Positions 1 to 10,168 of a DNA stretch of 64,000 nucleotides are shown here, piece after piece. Position 1 is the stretch's first letter. Each line of letters begins with the position of its first letter. Under the pieces are notes generated by a model. The model was not told the origin of the DNA. It did not search any database and was given only the letters and a program-made list of their open reading frames with translations. The position numbers were made by a program, and so were the translations under genes. The stretch is from Aurelia coerulea. Taxonomy: Eukaryota; Cnidaria; Scyphozoa; Semaeostomeae; Ulmaridae. Where the stretch lies: NCBI GenBank assembly GCA_039566865.1, contig CM076962.1, positions 5,946,743 through 6,010,742 of the forward strand, given 5' to 3'.

Positions 1-26
1 ACAGGGCACCGCTATCGTCAGAAACG
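1..26. repeat. Left arm of a 26-bp inverted repeat
   Basis: The first 26 bases of the window are the exact reverse complement of 10169-10194 (outer end ACAGGGCACCGCTATCG). The two arms bracket the whole DIRS/CR1 block, as terminal inverted repeats of a larger element would. Because the window starts at base 1, the arm could extend further left and no target duplication can be tested. Confidence 0.8.
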
Positions 27-149
27 AAACAGTGACATTTCGTTTCACAAACCGCTGACCACTCAAAATCACCAGTCTCACAGCTAGATTTCAAAGCGAG
101 TGAGACAACTGGCCTAGATGGGTCGGGCATCGGCTTTTGCATTCCAGCG

Positions 150-590
150 TGATTATTATTATTATTATTATTATCAATTTCTTTATTGTTGGATTATAAA
201 TGACAAAAGATAGCTAAAAGTAATTAGCTAATTTATTCCAACTTTAAAACATTAAAATACAAATATTACATAAGAAAAATAGTGGATAAAATATTTACAC
301 ATCATTAAAAGTATACAGTGTAAAAGTAAAAGTAGATATCTAATAATATTCATCATAAAAAGCCCAAATTCGGAATAAAAGCGCGGCATAATTTGCATGG
401 ACAATTTTCACCGTTCCAAATTTTTATTTTTGTTTTAAACTGACAAAGGGATTCTGAATTACGTATCGTTGGTGGTAACATTTGCCACAGCTGCGGACCT
501 TTGAAACGGATGCTTTCTGTCCCGTTGTTGACAGATTGAGCTCATGCGTTCGCAGTTAAATCCACTATTCTCACTGGTATGAAACTCCTG
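150..590 (-). mobile_element. CR1-like non-LTR retrotransposon, 3' end fragment
   Basis: Read on the minus strand, 480-360 encodes the C-terminal end of a CR1-like reverse transcriptase ORF: a tract starting LWQMLPPTIRNSES and ending in the Cys cluster CPCKLC shortly before a stop. The same C-terminal pattern occurs in the copies at 13.5 and 20.5 kb. About 190 bases of 3' UTR follow, with an AATAAA-type signal and an (ATA)n tail that appears on the plus strand as the ATT run at 151-174. A frameshift separates the tract from weaker homology at 480-590. This is an old, 5'-truncated copy. Confidence 0.65.
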
Positions 591-746
591 CTCCCAAGGG
601 ACCTAAAAGATATCCCATTGTATTTGTGGTCCCAAGGGAAAATGCCTTATATAAAACCGTAGGTCACGCCTTGCTCTGCCCTCCTTCACCAACAAGCAGC
701 CTTTCGGACGTCCAAAATCTATCTGTGCTTCGCCGTCGCTGACAAA

Positions 747-1204
747 ATGGCACAGGTCCCACAACCAGCACAACGAGCTGACTTAGAAGTTGCCTTGCAG
801 GAGATTGCAGACAGACCAGCCAGACCAGTGCCAGAACCCGAGCCACAACGACCGCAACCGGACCCCATTGGCGTTGCAGACCCAGCTGCGAATGAACCGC
901 ACGTGGAACAACGACAGGATAATCATACCACCTCCCATCGCACATTCCGAGATATCATTCAGATGTTCCAGGATGGAGCTGAATCAAAAAGGTCATCTGA
1001 CGTTACCTGGTGCGATTATCGAGGTGAGCCCTCCAACCCAGCCTCCCAAAAACCATTATCCGCAGTTCAGAATGTTTCTATGGGAAAGTGGAAAGCATCC
1101 GCCAAAGATTTGGTATTTCGTGACCCATCGTCTTTTATTGCGGGAGAGCTGCACAATCATGTCCCAACTTGGACGCAAATATTGGAAGGTTTTCACAAAA
1201 AAAA
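747..1204 (+). pseudogene. DIRS-like element, N-terminal part of the RT polyprotein (frameshifted)
   Basis: The open frame starts at an ATG in good context (acaaaATGG). Its first 60 residues are rich in Pro, Glu and Gln. The following residues (to about 150) resemble the region upstream of reverse transcriptase in DIRS/Ngaro-type polyproteins, including a tract reading HVPTWTQILEGF. The frame is lost in the A-run at about 1196-1203; homology continues in another frame from there, which points to a one-base indel. The element lies directly downstream of an older CR1-like fragment. Promoter and left terminus are not recognised. Confidence 0.55.
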
Positions 1205-2070
1205 GAAATTTTGAAATACCTTACTAATGGCGTCTCCATTTTCGATTTCTTACAACATTTCAAAGGGCAATATAAAGGAAAATCGTATGATTCAGATATA
1301 CCTCCAAGCATATGGCTACCAAACAGCAAGTCGTGTGATAGTTTTGATAAGTTCACATCTGAGACTATAATTGAACGAGTTAGGAATGGTTCCTTGCAAA
1401 TTTGGGGACAAGAAAACCATTGTATATCACCTTATCTTGTCATGGCGATTACAATTGAGCCATTGAAACCACGAATGTGCCATGATGAACGTTTCTTAAA
1501 TCTCTGGATGGAAACGCCTCCAGTTCATTTCGATTCGATCACAGACCTTCCAAGATATGTGGAACAGTCCTCTTTCCAATCCAAAATGGATGACAAATCA
1601 GGGTACGACCATATTCTAATCTCCGAAGAGAGTAAAAAGTTCTATGGGTTGTACTGGCAAGGCTGGTATTTTGTTTATAACACGATACCATTTGGTTGGA
1701 GCCCGAGCTCCTACGCTTACCACACTACTGGCCTCGGTGCTCCCCACTACATACGCTCAAACGGGTGTGCCTTTAACCCAGTACATTGACGATCGTCACC
1801 TTGGCCAAGTTCAATTGCCCACTGAGATTGCAAAAGATTGGTCAAATCTAGAGCTAGCCAATGCAGCAAGTACTTGCACGCTGTGGTTATTTCATTGGCA
1901 TTCAAAAATCAGTTCTACTGCCACAGCAATCACTCTCATTCCTTGATTTCATTGTTGATTCTGTGCGCCAAGCTCTTATTTTGCCAGAACAGAAAAGACA
2001 ACAATTTGCTTCTCTCCGAGATTCCATTAGCGAGGCACGATTTGTATCTGTAAAGACTTTGTTGCTGTAG
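1205..2070 (+). pseudogene. DIRS-like reverse transcriptase, decayed
   Basis: Three overlapping frames together cover a DIRS-type reverse transcriptase. At 1580-1720 the palm motif KMDDKSGYDHI and the block IPFGWSPSSYAYH are visible. A frameshift near 1720-1790 moves the catalytic box YIDDRHLG into another frame (about 1785). A further shift moves the thumb region (FIGIQKSVLLP, LPEQKRQQF) into the third frame at 1880-2060. Homology stops at SVKTL (about 2065), where the CR1-like element begins. The RNase H part resumes at 7636. With at least three frame changes it cannot encode an active enzyme. Confidence 0.75.
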
Positions 2071-2123
2071 CTGTGGTGATCGGACGCGTTTTTGTGACTA
2101 GCACCTTGCTGTGATTTGATTCT

Positions 2124-4322
2124 TTGAAAGATACCCAGATATCTTATTGGCATGGCTTAATTTTTCAGATGGCACATTGTGCAAGCAATTTGATTGTCTT
2201 GAACTCAATTGATGAAATTAGAAACATAAAAAAGAAACGCCCTGACAGAGAGACTATCGTAAAGTTTGCTGAAAGAGAATATGGCCTAAGTGCTGAAGAC
2301 GCAACAAGTTCTCTTGATTCGCTTATTAAATCTAAATCAATATACGTTAAAGTCAAACGAGGTAAGGAATCCTTCTTTGTCGACATGCTCCAAGACGAAC
2401 CCGGATTATCCTTGGAAAACAAAGAAAACAAAGAAACGAAAACAGGCAAAGAATCGAGTCTTCGTGAAAGGCCTTCGAACGCGTCTGAAATTAGGCCCTC
2501 TGACTCAGAGTCCAGTCACGAGCATAAACAAGAGGCGCAAAATGGCAAAATTAGAAAAATATCGAACGACGAAGAGAGATTATTGGAACTAAGAACAGAA
2601 TTGACTGATAAGGCCGCGAGACAAGAAAACTGTATTGAAATCTCAGCAGAAGAGGGGTACAGCGATGACAGTGAAAGTTTGTCTAGTCATGGCGAGAGTG
2701 AATCAGATTTAGAGACAGACATAACATGTTTACGAGGTGGCTCAGTTTGTGGTCAAAAGTTTGGGAGTGAAAAGGGTGAAATTTTACAGAATGAAAATGG
2801 TTTTAATTTAAAAAGAAAGATTACACAAAAAAGTTTCATTGCAGAGAAGGAATCGTTTTCAGATGATACGAAGCAACGAGTTATTTTTCTAGAAAGACAG
2901 ATTTCAGGCATCCTAAATAGATTAGATAAACAGGAATCAGAGGGAAAGAATGCAAGGCAAATTAAAGATAAAGATTTTCAGGAGATGTTGGCAAAAATCT
3001 GGTTGTTGGAGAAAGAAAACAAAGCCTTATCTGATGAAAATTTAGCATTAAAGTTGGAAAATTCTGAAATAAAGGAAATTTTGATTAAAGATGTTTATGG
3101 AAATAATGAAAATAAAAAACAGATAAGCCAACCTGGTATGGAAAAATTGAAAGAAAGTACCCATATGGAAGAACAAAAGAAATCAGGTCGGTTAGAGAAT
3201 CCCTGGAAGTTCCCAAGACAAACAGCAAGACAACAACAACAACAACCAGTCCCAACGCAAGTTATCTGCAAAAACAGGTTTAGTTTACTTGCAGATTTTG
3301 AAGACAGAAGCAGAGGTGAACAAAAAGAAAAGCTGATAGAGAAAGATCGTCCCTGGGGAGCTGACGTGAATGATAAACAAGAGTGGTCAAATGGTGAAGG
3401 TCTGAGTACACAGTGCGCTCGTGCGAGACATGTTGTCACTGGGGGCCAGACCAATCAAACGGCAAATGATGTTATAAGAACGAGGGCAACAACACCCAAG
3501 AAAGGTTTCAATGCCAACAAAACAACAGTAATGGGAGATAAACCATTTCTAAGAGTCGCCGATGCCTCGCCAAAACTGTCTGTTGCTGATTCATGTGAGG
3601 AGCGCAGATTTGTTGCCACGGAAAGAAACGTCAAGCCTGGGATCTACGATTACAATGAAGTCGTAAAAAAGAGACCAGCACAAGCACAAATAAGCCTAGT
3701 GGGAGATTCAAAAGAAGGGGATAGGCCACGATCATCTTTTTACACAGAACAAAGTCAAAATAAACAAGGAATGGAGAGAAGACAACCTCAAAGTTTTGAC
3801 AGAAGAGAAAGGAGGAAGCCGACCATTGCATTCATAGGAGACTCTATTTTGAAAGGAATTAGGAAACAAGAACTAAATCGCAGTGTTAGAAAGTACTATA
3901 CAGTCGTGAAAACCTTTTCAGGGGCATCTGTGGAGGACATGGAATCTTATGCTGTTCCGACATTGAATAAACATCCCGATGGCATAATAATCCACTGTGG
4001 GACAAATAATCTTAGAAATGACGAGCCAGAAGAAATTGCCAGCAAAATGATCAACGTCGCAATGGAAGCAAGGAAAAGTATCCAATGCGTGGCAATTTCC
4101 AGTATTTTACCCAGAGGAGATTCAGATCTTATGGAATCAAAGCGAGTGCAGGTCAATGCTTTACTAGAGGAATCGTTACGACGATATGATATAGGATTCA
4201 TTAATCATGGAAATTTTGACGACAACTGGCGGAATCTTTTGTATGACGATGGCATTCACCTGAACCAACGAGGAACAAATCTTTTGGGAGGTAATATTGC
4301 AAAGTTCTTGAATCAAAATTGA
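2124..4322 (+). CDS. CR1-like ORF1: winged-helix, coiled coil and SGNH esterase
   Basis: The product has 732 residues from ATG 2124; a second in-frame ATG at 2169 is also plausible. Residues about 28-88 match the pattern of a SAMD1-type winged helix (KKKRPDRETIV, then a YGLS turn, then SLIKSKSIYVKVKRG). Residues about 250-325 form a Leu/Glu/Lys-rich coiled coil. Residues about 340-560 are charged and disordered with a short Gln run. The C-terminus is an SGNH hydrolase with GDSILKG (Ser 574), GTNNL (626) and DGIHLN (Asp 709, His 712). CR1-clade ORF1 proteins are known to carry such esterases and act in the retrotransposition particle. It ends at TGA 4320-4322, directly in frame with ORF2. Confidence 0.85.
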   Translation: MKDTQISYWHGLIFQMAHCASNLIVLNSIDEIRNIKKKRPDRETIVKFAEREYGLSAEDATSSLDSLIKSKSIYVKVKRGKESFFVDMLQDEPGLSLENKENKETKTGKESSLRERPSNASEIRPSDSESSHEHKQEAQNGKIRKISNDEERLLELRTELTDKAARQENCIEISAEEGYSDDSESLSSHGESESDLETDITCLRGGSVCGQKFGSEKGEILQNENGFNLKRKITQKSFIAEKESFSDDTKQRVIFLERQISGILNRLDKQESEGKNARQIKDKDFQEMLAKIWLLEKENKALSDENLALKLENSEIKEILIKDVYGNNENKKQISQPGMEKLKESTHMEEQKKSGRLENPWKFPRQTARQQQQQPVPTQVICKNRFSLLADFEDRSRGEQKEKLIEKDRPWGADVNDKQEWSNGEGLSTQCARARHVVTGGQTNQTANDVIRTRATTPKKGFNANKTTVMGDKPFLRVADASPKLSVADSCEERRFVATERNVKPGIYDYNEVVKKRPAQAQISLVGDSKEGDRPRSSFYTEQSQNKQGMERRQPQSFDRRERRKPTIAFIGDSILKGIRKQELNRSVRKYYTVVKTFSGASVEDMESYAVPTLNKHPDGIIIHCGTNNLRNDEPEEIASKMINVAMEARKSIQCVAISSILPRGDSDLMESKRVQVNALLEESLRRYDIGFINHGNFDDNWRNLLYDDGIHLNQRGTNLLGGNIAKFLNQN

Positions 4323-7300
4323 CTTTCTGTGATATGTAACAGAACTTCGACGAATAAAACAGCAAACGTAAAATTACTAGATGAGGGGCATGATTCTGAA
4401 ATAGAAACACGGACATCAAACTCTTGTATTGAGTCTTCAGGGTCCATAGATATATCGTCTCTAGCTACAGTTTTGACTGGTGTTTCGGAATCAGATTTAT
4501 CAACAGTTGAGCTTACTACACCTTTGGTTAGTCCAACTGTTTCTTCAGATTTTTCAAGTGACTTGGAAAATCTTTTTGGATTAAGAGTACAATACCATAA
4601 TCACCCCCTCATAGGTTTTCTGAATATAAATAGCTTAAGATACAAGATTGTCGATCTTAGGATTATTGTTGAAAAATTCTTGCCTGATATTCTCGTTATC
4701 GAGGAGACAAAACTTAACTCGGAATTCAATATCAAAACTTTTTTGATGAATAACTATCAAACACCCATGCGTCGTGATAGGAATGAATTTGGCGGTGGCC
4801 TGATGCAATATGTTCGCAAGGGTGTTGTTTGCAGTCGTGTTCCTTTGTTTGAAGTTTCAAGTCTTGAACTCATCTGTTCTGAACTGACAGTTAATAAGAA
4901 AAAATGGATTATCTATAGCATTTATCGTCCCCCTGAACCCAGAGATTTAGACTCGTTTTTCTCTGCCCTTTCCATTTCCTTGAATTCAGCTTTAGACAAA
5001 TATGATAATGTGATATTGATGGGAGATATCAACATTAATACCTTTGACAAAGAAGATGGTGCAAATCAGAAGCTCGTAAACTTTTGTGATGTTTTTGGGC
5101 TTTCAAATCTAGTGACGGCCAAAACCTGTTTCACTAAAACTAGTAGCTCTTCGATTGATGTTATCCTCACTAACAGAGTGAGAAGTTTCCAGAAAACTTC
5201 AGTCTTTGAGACGGGTCTTAGCGATTATCATGTTCTCGTTGTCACAGTTCTAAAATCACATATCCCTCGTCTTAAACCCAAGGTAAATTTCGATTCAGTT
5301 AAATTTCTTGCAGATGTTCGCACAACTAATTTTGATGCCTTGGAGGACCCCGATGATTGCTATAATAACCTTACCAACAACTTCCGAAATCTAGTGGATA
5401 AACATGCTCCTCTGAAAACTAAGCTTGCGCGAGGAAATAGTGCACCTTTCGTAACTCGTGAACTAAAAAAGGCAATTTATACCAGAACGCGGTTGAAAAA
5501 CAAATTCAACAAATATCCTACAAATATAAACGAAAGAAACTATAAAAAGCAGCGCAACAAATGCGTTTCCTTACGAAAGAAAGCAATCAAACAACATTTC
5601 AAAAAGGCTACTGCTGGAGGTTTAATTTCTAATCAAGATTTCTGGAATCTGGTTAAACCTTTTCTTTCTAATAAAGGTGGTTTGGTCGGTGATGATATTT
5701 CCTTGGTACACAACAACCAAATTGTTACTGATGACAGTGAGTTGACTGAGATTTTCAATAATCATTACATTAATATAGTTGAGAAAACAAGTGGACAAAA
5801 ACCTTGTAACATTGCTGATACTGTTAAAAATGATGATGATCGACTACTCGTTAGGCTTATTCTAGAGAAGTACAAAGATCACCCTAGTGTTCTTGCCATA
5901 AGGGATGGTAGTGATATTTCAAATTCCTTCTCATTTCACGAGGTGCAACATCATGAGGTCTGGGCTTTACTGAGATCCTTGGACGGAAAAAAATCTACCG
6001 GCGAAGATCAAATTCCGCCAAAACTAGTGCATTTAGCTGCAGATGAACTTACCGCTCCCTTAACCTTTGCAATAAACAGCTGCTTACAAAGCCATAGGTT
6101 TCCAGATAAAGGAAAGCGTGCAGCAGTATGCCCTTTGGATAAGGGTGAAGCAAATCGCACAGTTGAGAAAAATTTTCGTCCTGTCAGTGTTTTAAATACA
6201 TTCTCTAAAATCTATGAAAAAGTCATGAAACAGCAATTGGTTGTCTATCTTGATACTACGCTCTCGGTTTTCATAGGCGCATATAGGAAAGCATATGGTA
6301 CGCAGCACGTTTTGATAAGACTCCTCGAAGACTGGAAGACCAAACTTGACAATAATTACATTGTAGGTGCTTTATTGATGGACTTGTCAAAAGCATTTGA
6401 TTGCATCCCACACGATCTGCTGATTGCGAAGCTGAATGCGTACGGTGTGGATGAAAATGCCTTGGTACTAATCTATTCATATCTTAAACGGCGTGAGCAA
6501 TCCGTGAGGATAAACAATACATACAGTTCCTTTCAAACAATCTTATCTGGGGTCCCCCAAGGCTCGGTGTTAGGTCCTATTCTTTTTAATGTATATATAA
6601 ATGATCTTTTTCTGTTTATTAAACAGGCAACGCTATATAATTATGCCGACGACAACACGCTTGCTTGTTTCTCCAGGACTCTACCAGATTTGGTGCGAGA
6701 CTTAGAGGCAGAAGCAGGCGTTGCACTAGATTGGTTAAATGAAAACCATATGATTGCAAATCCATCAAAGTTTCATGCACTGTTAATTAAAAAAGACCAG
6801 ACAACTACCAGTGGTGAGAAAATAAGTATTCAAGGAAAAACAATCATGTCTGAAGATTCAGTCAAACTTCTCGGGATTCAACTAGATTATAAACTAAACT
6901 TTGATCCACACATCGCAGTACTTTGTAGAAAAGCTGCAACTCAACTTAATGTCCTAAAGAGGCTTCGAGCTTATATTGGTTTTGATGCGAGAGAAGTCCT
7001 TGTTCAGAGCTTTGTTTATTCTAATTTCAATTATTGTCCTTTAGTATGGCATTTTTGTTCAGCTAAATCAATGCATAAGATTGAGAAGGTACAAGAACGT
7101 GCACTTAGGTTCCTTCATAATGATCATGTCAGTTCATATAATGACCTTCTACTGAAATCACAACGATGCACCATGCATGTTTACCGACTTAGAGCTATCT
7201 CCATAGAAATGTTCAAGACTCTAAATGGTCTGAATCCATCCTTCATGAAAGATATTTTTCAAGTTAGATCCTCTAATTATTCATCGCGAAATCCTAATAA

Positions 7301-7505
7301 CCTTACTCATTACAGACCAAACCAGGTTACTTTCGGTGCTCGCAGTCTCAAGTTCTTAGGACCGCAGATTTGGAATTGCTTACCAAATGAGCTAAAATCG
7401 GCTGAAAGCCTTAATATTTTCAAAAGGTTAATATCACAATGGGATGGCCCCACGTGCAAATGCAACGCCTGTCGTTTTACTGTAAATAATGTACAAACCG
7501 TCTAA
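4323..7505 (+). CDS. CR1-like ORF2: endonuclease and reverse transcriptase
   Basis: About 1060 codons are open immediately after the ORF1 TGA, in the same frame. No ATG precedes the endonuclease, so translation must use readthrough, reinitiation at a non-ATG codon, or another mechanism. The apurinic-type endonuclease spans about 4612-5260 (FLNINSLR, IEETKL, GDININ, SDYH). The reverse transcriptase follows, with RPVSVLNTFSK, LLMDLSKAFDC (6370s), SGVPQGSVLGPILF and the catalytic YADD at 6642. The thumb region and a Cys-rich C-terminus (CKCNAC) complete it. The protein performs target-primed reverse transcription. Length and motif set are complete for the CR1/L2 group, and no internal stop is seen. 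Confidence 0.88.
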   Translation, partial: LSVICNRTSTNKTANVKLLDEGHDSEIETRTSNSCIESSGSIDISSLATVLTGVSESDLSTVELTTPLVSPTVSSDFSSDLENLFGLRVQYHNHPLIGFLNINSLRYKIVDLRIIVEKFLPDILVIEETKLNSEFNIKTFLMNNYQTPMRRDRNEFGGGLMQYVRKGVVCSRVPLFEVSSLELICSELTVNKKKWIIYSIYRPPEPRDLDSFFSALSISLNSALDKYDNVILMGDININTFDKEDGANQKLVNFCDVFGLSNLVTAKTCFTKTSSSSIDVILTNRVRSFQKTSVFETGLSDYHVLVVTVLKSHIPRLKPKVNFDSVKFLADVRTTNFDALEDPDDCYNNLTNNFRNLVDKHAPLKTKLARGNSAPFVTRELKKAIYTRTRLKNKFNKYPTNINERNYKKQRNKCVSLRKKAIKQHFKKATAGGLISNQDFWNLVKPFLSNKGGLVGDDISLVHNNQIVTDDSELTEIFNNHYINIVEKTSGQKPCNIADTVKNDDDRLLVRLILEKYKDHPSVLAIRDGSDISNSFSFHEVQHHEVWALLRSLDGKKSTGEDQIPPKLVHLAADELTAPLTFAINSCLQSHRFPDKGKRAAVCPLDKGEANRTVEKNFRPVSVLNTFSKIYEKVMKQQLVVYLDTTLSVFIGAYRKAYGTQHVLIRLLEDWKTKLDNNYIVGALLMDLSKAFDCIPHDLLIAKLNAYGVDENALVLIYSYLKRREQSVRINNTYSSFQTILSGVPQGSVLGPILFNVYINDLFLFIKQATLYNYADDNTLACFSRTLPDLVRDLEAEAGVALDWLNENHMIANPSKFHALLIKKDQTTTSGEKISIQGKTIMSEDSVKLLGIQLDYKLNFDPHIAVLCRKAATQLNVLKRLRAYIGFDAREVLVQSFVYSNFNYCPLVWHFCSAKSMHKIEKVQERALRFLHNDHVSSYNDLLLKSQRCTMHVYRLRAISIEMFKTLNGLNPSFMKDIFQVRSSNYSSRNPNNLTHYRPNQVTFGARSLKFLGPQIWNCLPNELKSAESLNIFKRLISQWDGPTCKCNACRFTVNNVQTV

Positions 7506-7635
7506 AAAAATGTATTTATTTTAATTTAATTACTGTATCCATCGATTTTGATTAGTTTCCATGCACATATGTACATTGTAGACTAGATGTTTTTTTCAAT
7601 CGATGTAAAATAAAGATACAACAACAACAAAGTTT
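7506..7635 (+). other. 3' UTR, polyadenylation signal and (CAA)n end of the CR1-like element
   Basis: This AT-rich 130-bp tract follows the ORF2 stop. AATAAA lies at 7609-7614, followed by a short (ACA)/(CAA) repeat that abuts the resumed DIRS-like coding sequence. Short 3' repeats in place of a long poly(A) are typical of CR1/L2-group elements. Confidence 0.7.
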
Positions 7636-8749
7636 TTAGATTCCTGGACGGGAATCATGCCTTGGAAAAATGAGAAACACCTCACTGTGAAGCTTTCATC
7701 AGACGCATCAAATTCTGGTTGGGGAGGTGTTCTCAAAAGCAAAGATGGACATTTAGAAACAAGAGATTACTGGTCTAACGATGAACAATCGCTCCCTATA
7801 GCAGTAAGAAAGGCCAAAGCTTTGTGCAATACCCTCATTTCATTTTCAAATAAGATCTGCAATAGTAGAGTGGATGCTTTGGTGGATAGTAAAAACCTGG
7901 TTATCTTCTGGGACAATGAAGGTGGACGCAATGCTGCCCTTAATAAGGAGATGAAAAATCTGTTTGAAATATGCCTCAAACTTAACATGTCACTGAATCT
8001 GTACTACACTCCATCAGCATTAATGGAGGCAGATGCTCCGTCAAGATTTGTATCTGACATAGACTGTCGACTTTCACATTCAGCTTGGAAATTGGTAGAC
8101 AGCACATACGGCCCACACTCTTTCGATTTGATGGCTATTCCCTCTAACGTCCAAAAGAGCCGTTCAGGGAACCCTTTGAAATTCTTTGCACCCCATGATT
8201 GCCCTGGATCCGAAGGCACCAATGTTTTCGCTCAGTGCCTGTCGCCAAATGAGAATTACTACATATTTCCACCGTTTGTCCTCGTTGGCCCGCTAATCAA
8301 GTTTATGAAACAGGAGGTCAGAGGACTTACCATGATATTGCCAGACGTCTCCCCGAGGAAATATTGGTGGCCGATAGTAGATTCCTTGTCTGCTGACAGA
8401 CTGCTTCTTGGCAAGAAGGGCCAGAGTGGTATCATCGAGTTCCCCCCAAATATGAAGCAAGGCTGGCATACAAGGCCACTCCCCTGGGATTTGCATGCTG
8501 TACGATTTATGTTTTGATTTTACCTTTCAGAGTTTACCAGAAGTTCCACGCATTTGGAAACCAGCCGTCAGCTGTCTTGCTTGTTGTTATGCTAATGACT
8601 TTGACTTTATCTTTTGCCAAAAATGTGCTCATAAAAGAGTGTATGCTGCCACATCTTTTTGTCCTATCCCAATAGACATCGACACAACTTTAAGAAAAGT
8701 CGTCAGTCTGCTGAACCATACGTTGAAGCAACTAATGATAGCCTTGTGA
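7636..8749 (+). pseudogene. DIRS-like RNase H and downstream region
   Basis: An open frame from about 7627 through ATG 7657 to 8517 encodes the RNase H part of the DIRS-like polyprotein: FLDSWTG at the junction, SSDASNSGWGGVL, ALVDSKNLVIFWDNE and YTPSALMEADAPSR carry the acidic residues. A tract typical of DIRS/Ngaro proteins follows (STYGPHSFDLMA). Another frame at 8495-8749 continues with a Cys-rich motif (CLACCYANDF then FCQKCAHK) usually found before the tyrosine recombinase. No recombinase domain follows. The frame change near 8510 and the missing recombinase show it is defective. Confidence 0.75.
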
Positions 8750-9673
8750 TTAATTTGATGTACTTTTTTTGAACCAAACAATTCCGTCTTGAGACGGCGA
8801 AACTGTTTTGACTCTATTAGTTCCACTAGATTTAGATATCGAACAAATTCTAACATAGCATATATCAAAGTATTAAACGTATCTCAATTGGTTGGATCTT
8901 GCAGAAAGAAAGAGAAAACAGATTCTGTTTTCCAATGTAGGTCAATTGTTTCACAGCATTAAGCTATTGTTTCACAAAGATTGGCTATTGTTTTTATCAT
9001 TGCGTCGAGAATACCTCGTTTGAATTCTTGAGAACCAATGTCGCAAATCTAGAGCTCCTGCCTTGAAGAAAACAGTCACGGGACTGTTACAGTTTTGAAA
9101 GGAAATCAGGAAAGAAAAACCTGTCACATGCAATCTTCAAATTTTTTTTGCGACAAAATTAGAACGATTTGAAACGGGCCCTTTGGCAGGAATGCTCCAA
9201 ATAGGTTTTAGTAATTTAATATATTAATATCTAACACCTAGAATTACATAGATTTTTTGTTTTCAACTTTGAGTAGCAATTTTTCACGAAATTTGTCGTA
9301 AAAAGTAAGCATCAAAATAGTGTCCATCTACCCATGATCTTACACTCAATATACAACATTTTTACATATGTTGAGCACAACTAAGTTGCTGACCATTTCG
9401 TACAAAAATCATGAAAATCGGTCTTTTCTAGGCTGATTTATGACACGTTAAAGTTGGCTCAAAACGCTACATTGCACCGGAAATTCTAATGTAAACAACC
9501 ACTTGAAATTTTGACAAACTTCAAAATTCCATTTCTCATCATTGGATAGTCCGATTTTGAAAATTTTTGGTTTCTGTTAAGCCCAAGGATACCCTCTTTA
9601 ACAAGGATGTAAAAATTTGCATGTTTTCGAAACTTCATGTTTTCCTATTTATTCCATGCTCTGGATCACTGTG
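8690..9673 (+). repeat. DIRS-associated noncoding tail, copy 1
   Basis: About 1 kb of noncoding DNA closely repeated at 34400-35395. It ends in GGATCACTGTG. In the second copy the last 190 bp occur again in inverted orientation at that copy's other end, so this end is a terminal repeat. DIRS elements are known to have inverted or split termini, so this is a candidate right terminus for the DIRS-like element. Confidence 0.65.
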
Positions 9674-10168
9674 AGTTGTATGAATCAGATCAGGACGAAA
9701 ATTTTTCAAGAAAGATCCTTTACTTTGGCTGAGAATGCATCTCCCAATGTCGTGCTTGCCATTTGCGACAAGAAAACTTTGATCGTTTTGTGACAGTTAT
9801 CCTATGAATCAGAGCACGAGGAAAATTTTTGAAGAAAGATCCTTTAGCTTGGAATGCACCTCCCAATATCATGCATGGTAGTGCTAAAATGGAGGATTTG
9901 GCATTTCTCGGAAAATTGTTACCCAACCTATACCCAGCTATTTTCTCTTCGGTTTTTAGTTGAATCTCGAGGACCATCTTTCGACAAAAGTGGAGGGGCA
10001 ATTTCCCCCCATATCACCCGTAGCCACGCCCCTGAAGCCTTCCTACTTTGCTTTCTCTGGATATCTTGCACGTTGATTTGTACTCGTCAGACAATCAAGA
10101 GCAGCCTATGATGGGTCAAATGATTCCAAGTCACCCATGTTCTCGGATAAGTGCAAGTAGTTTCTAAT
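9674..10168. other. Noncoding spacer with an internal duplication
   Basis: A tract at about 9684-9750 is repeated at 9804-9870 (ATGAATCAGA, then GAAAGATCCTTTA, then CATCTCCCAAT or CACCTCCCAAT). I see no gene. It lies between the DIRS tail and the right arm of the 26-bp inverted repeat. Confidence 0.5.

Larger units (their letters stand above)
2071..7635 (+). mobile_element. CR1-like non-LTR retrotransposon, apparently full-length
   Basis: About 5.5 kb, with a short 5' UTR, ORF1 (esterase-type), ORF2 (endonuclease and reverse transcriptase) and a short 3' UTR with AATAAA at 7609 and a (CAA)n end. Neither ORF shows an internal break, unlike every other retroelement here, so the insertion is probably recent. 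It lies between the RT and RNase H parts of the DIRS-like element on the same strand. Roughly 50-60 residues of DIRS coding sequence expected at the junction are missing (inference), and I cannot identify a convincing target-site duplication, so target DNA was probably deleted on insertion. The exact 5' end is uncertain by about 20 bases. Confidence 0.85.

Noticed and set aside
664..945. Minus-strand ORF near the DIRS start
   Set aside because: It overlaps the DIRS coding strand and has biased composition; it has no support of its own.
4329..4331. ATG start for ORF2 at 4329
   Set aside because: The codon there is GTG; no ATG lies in frame before the endonuclease, so a conventional start is not supported.
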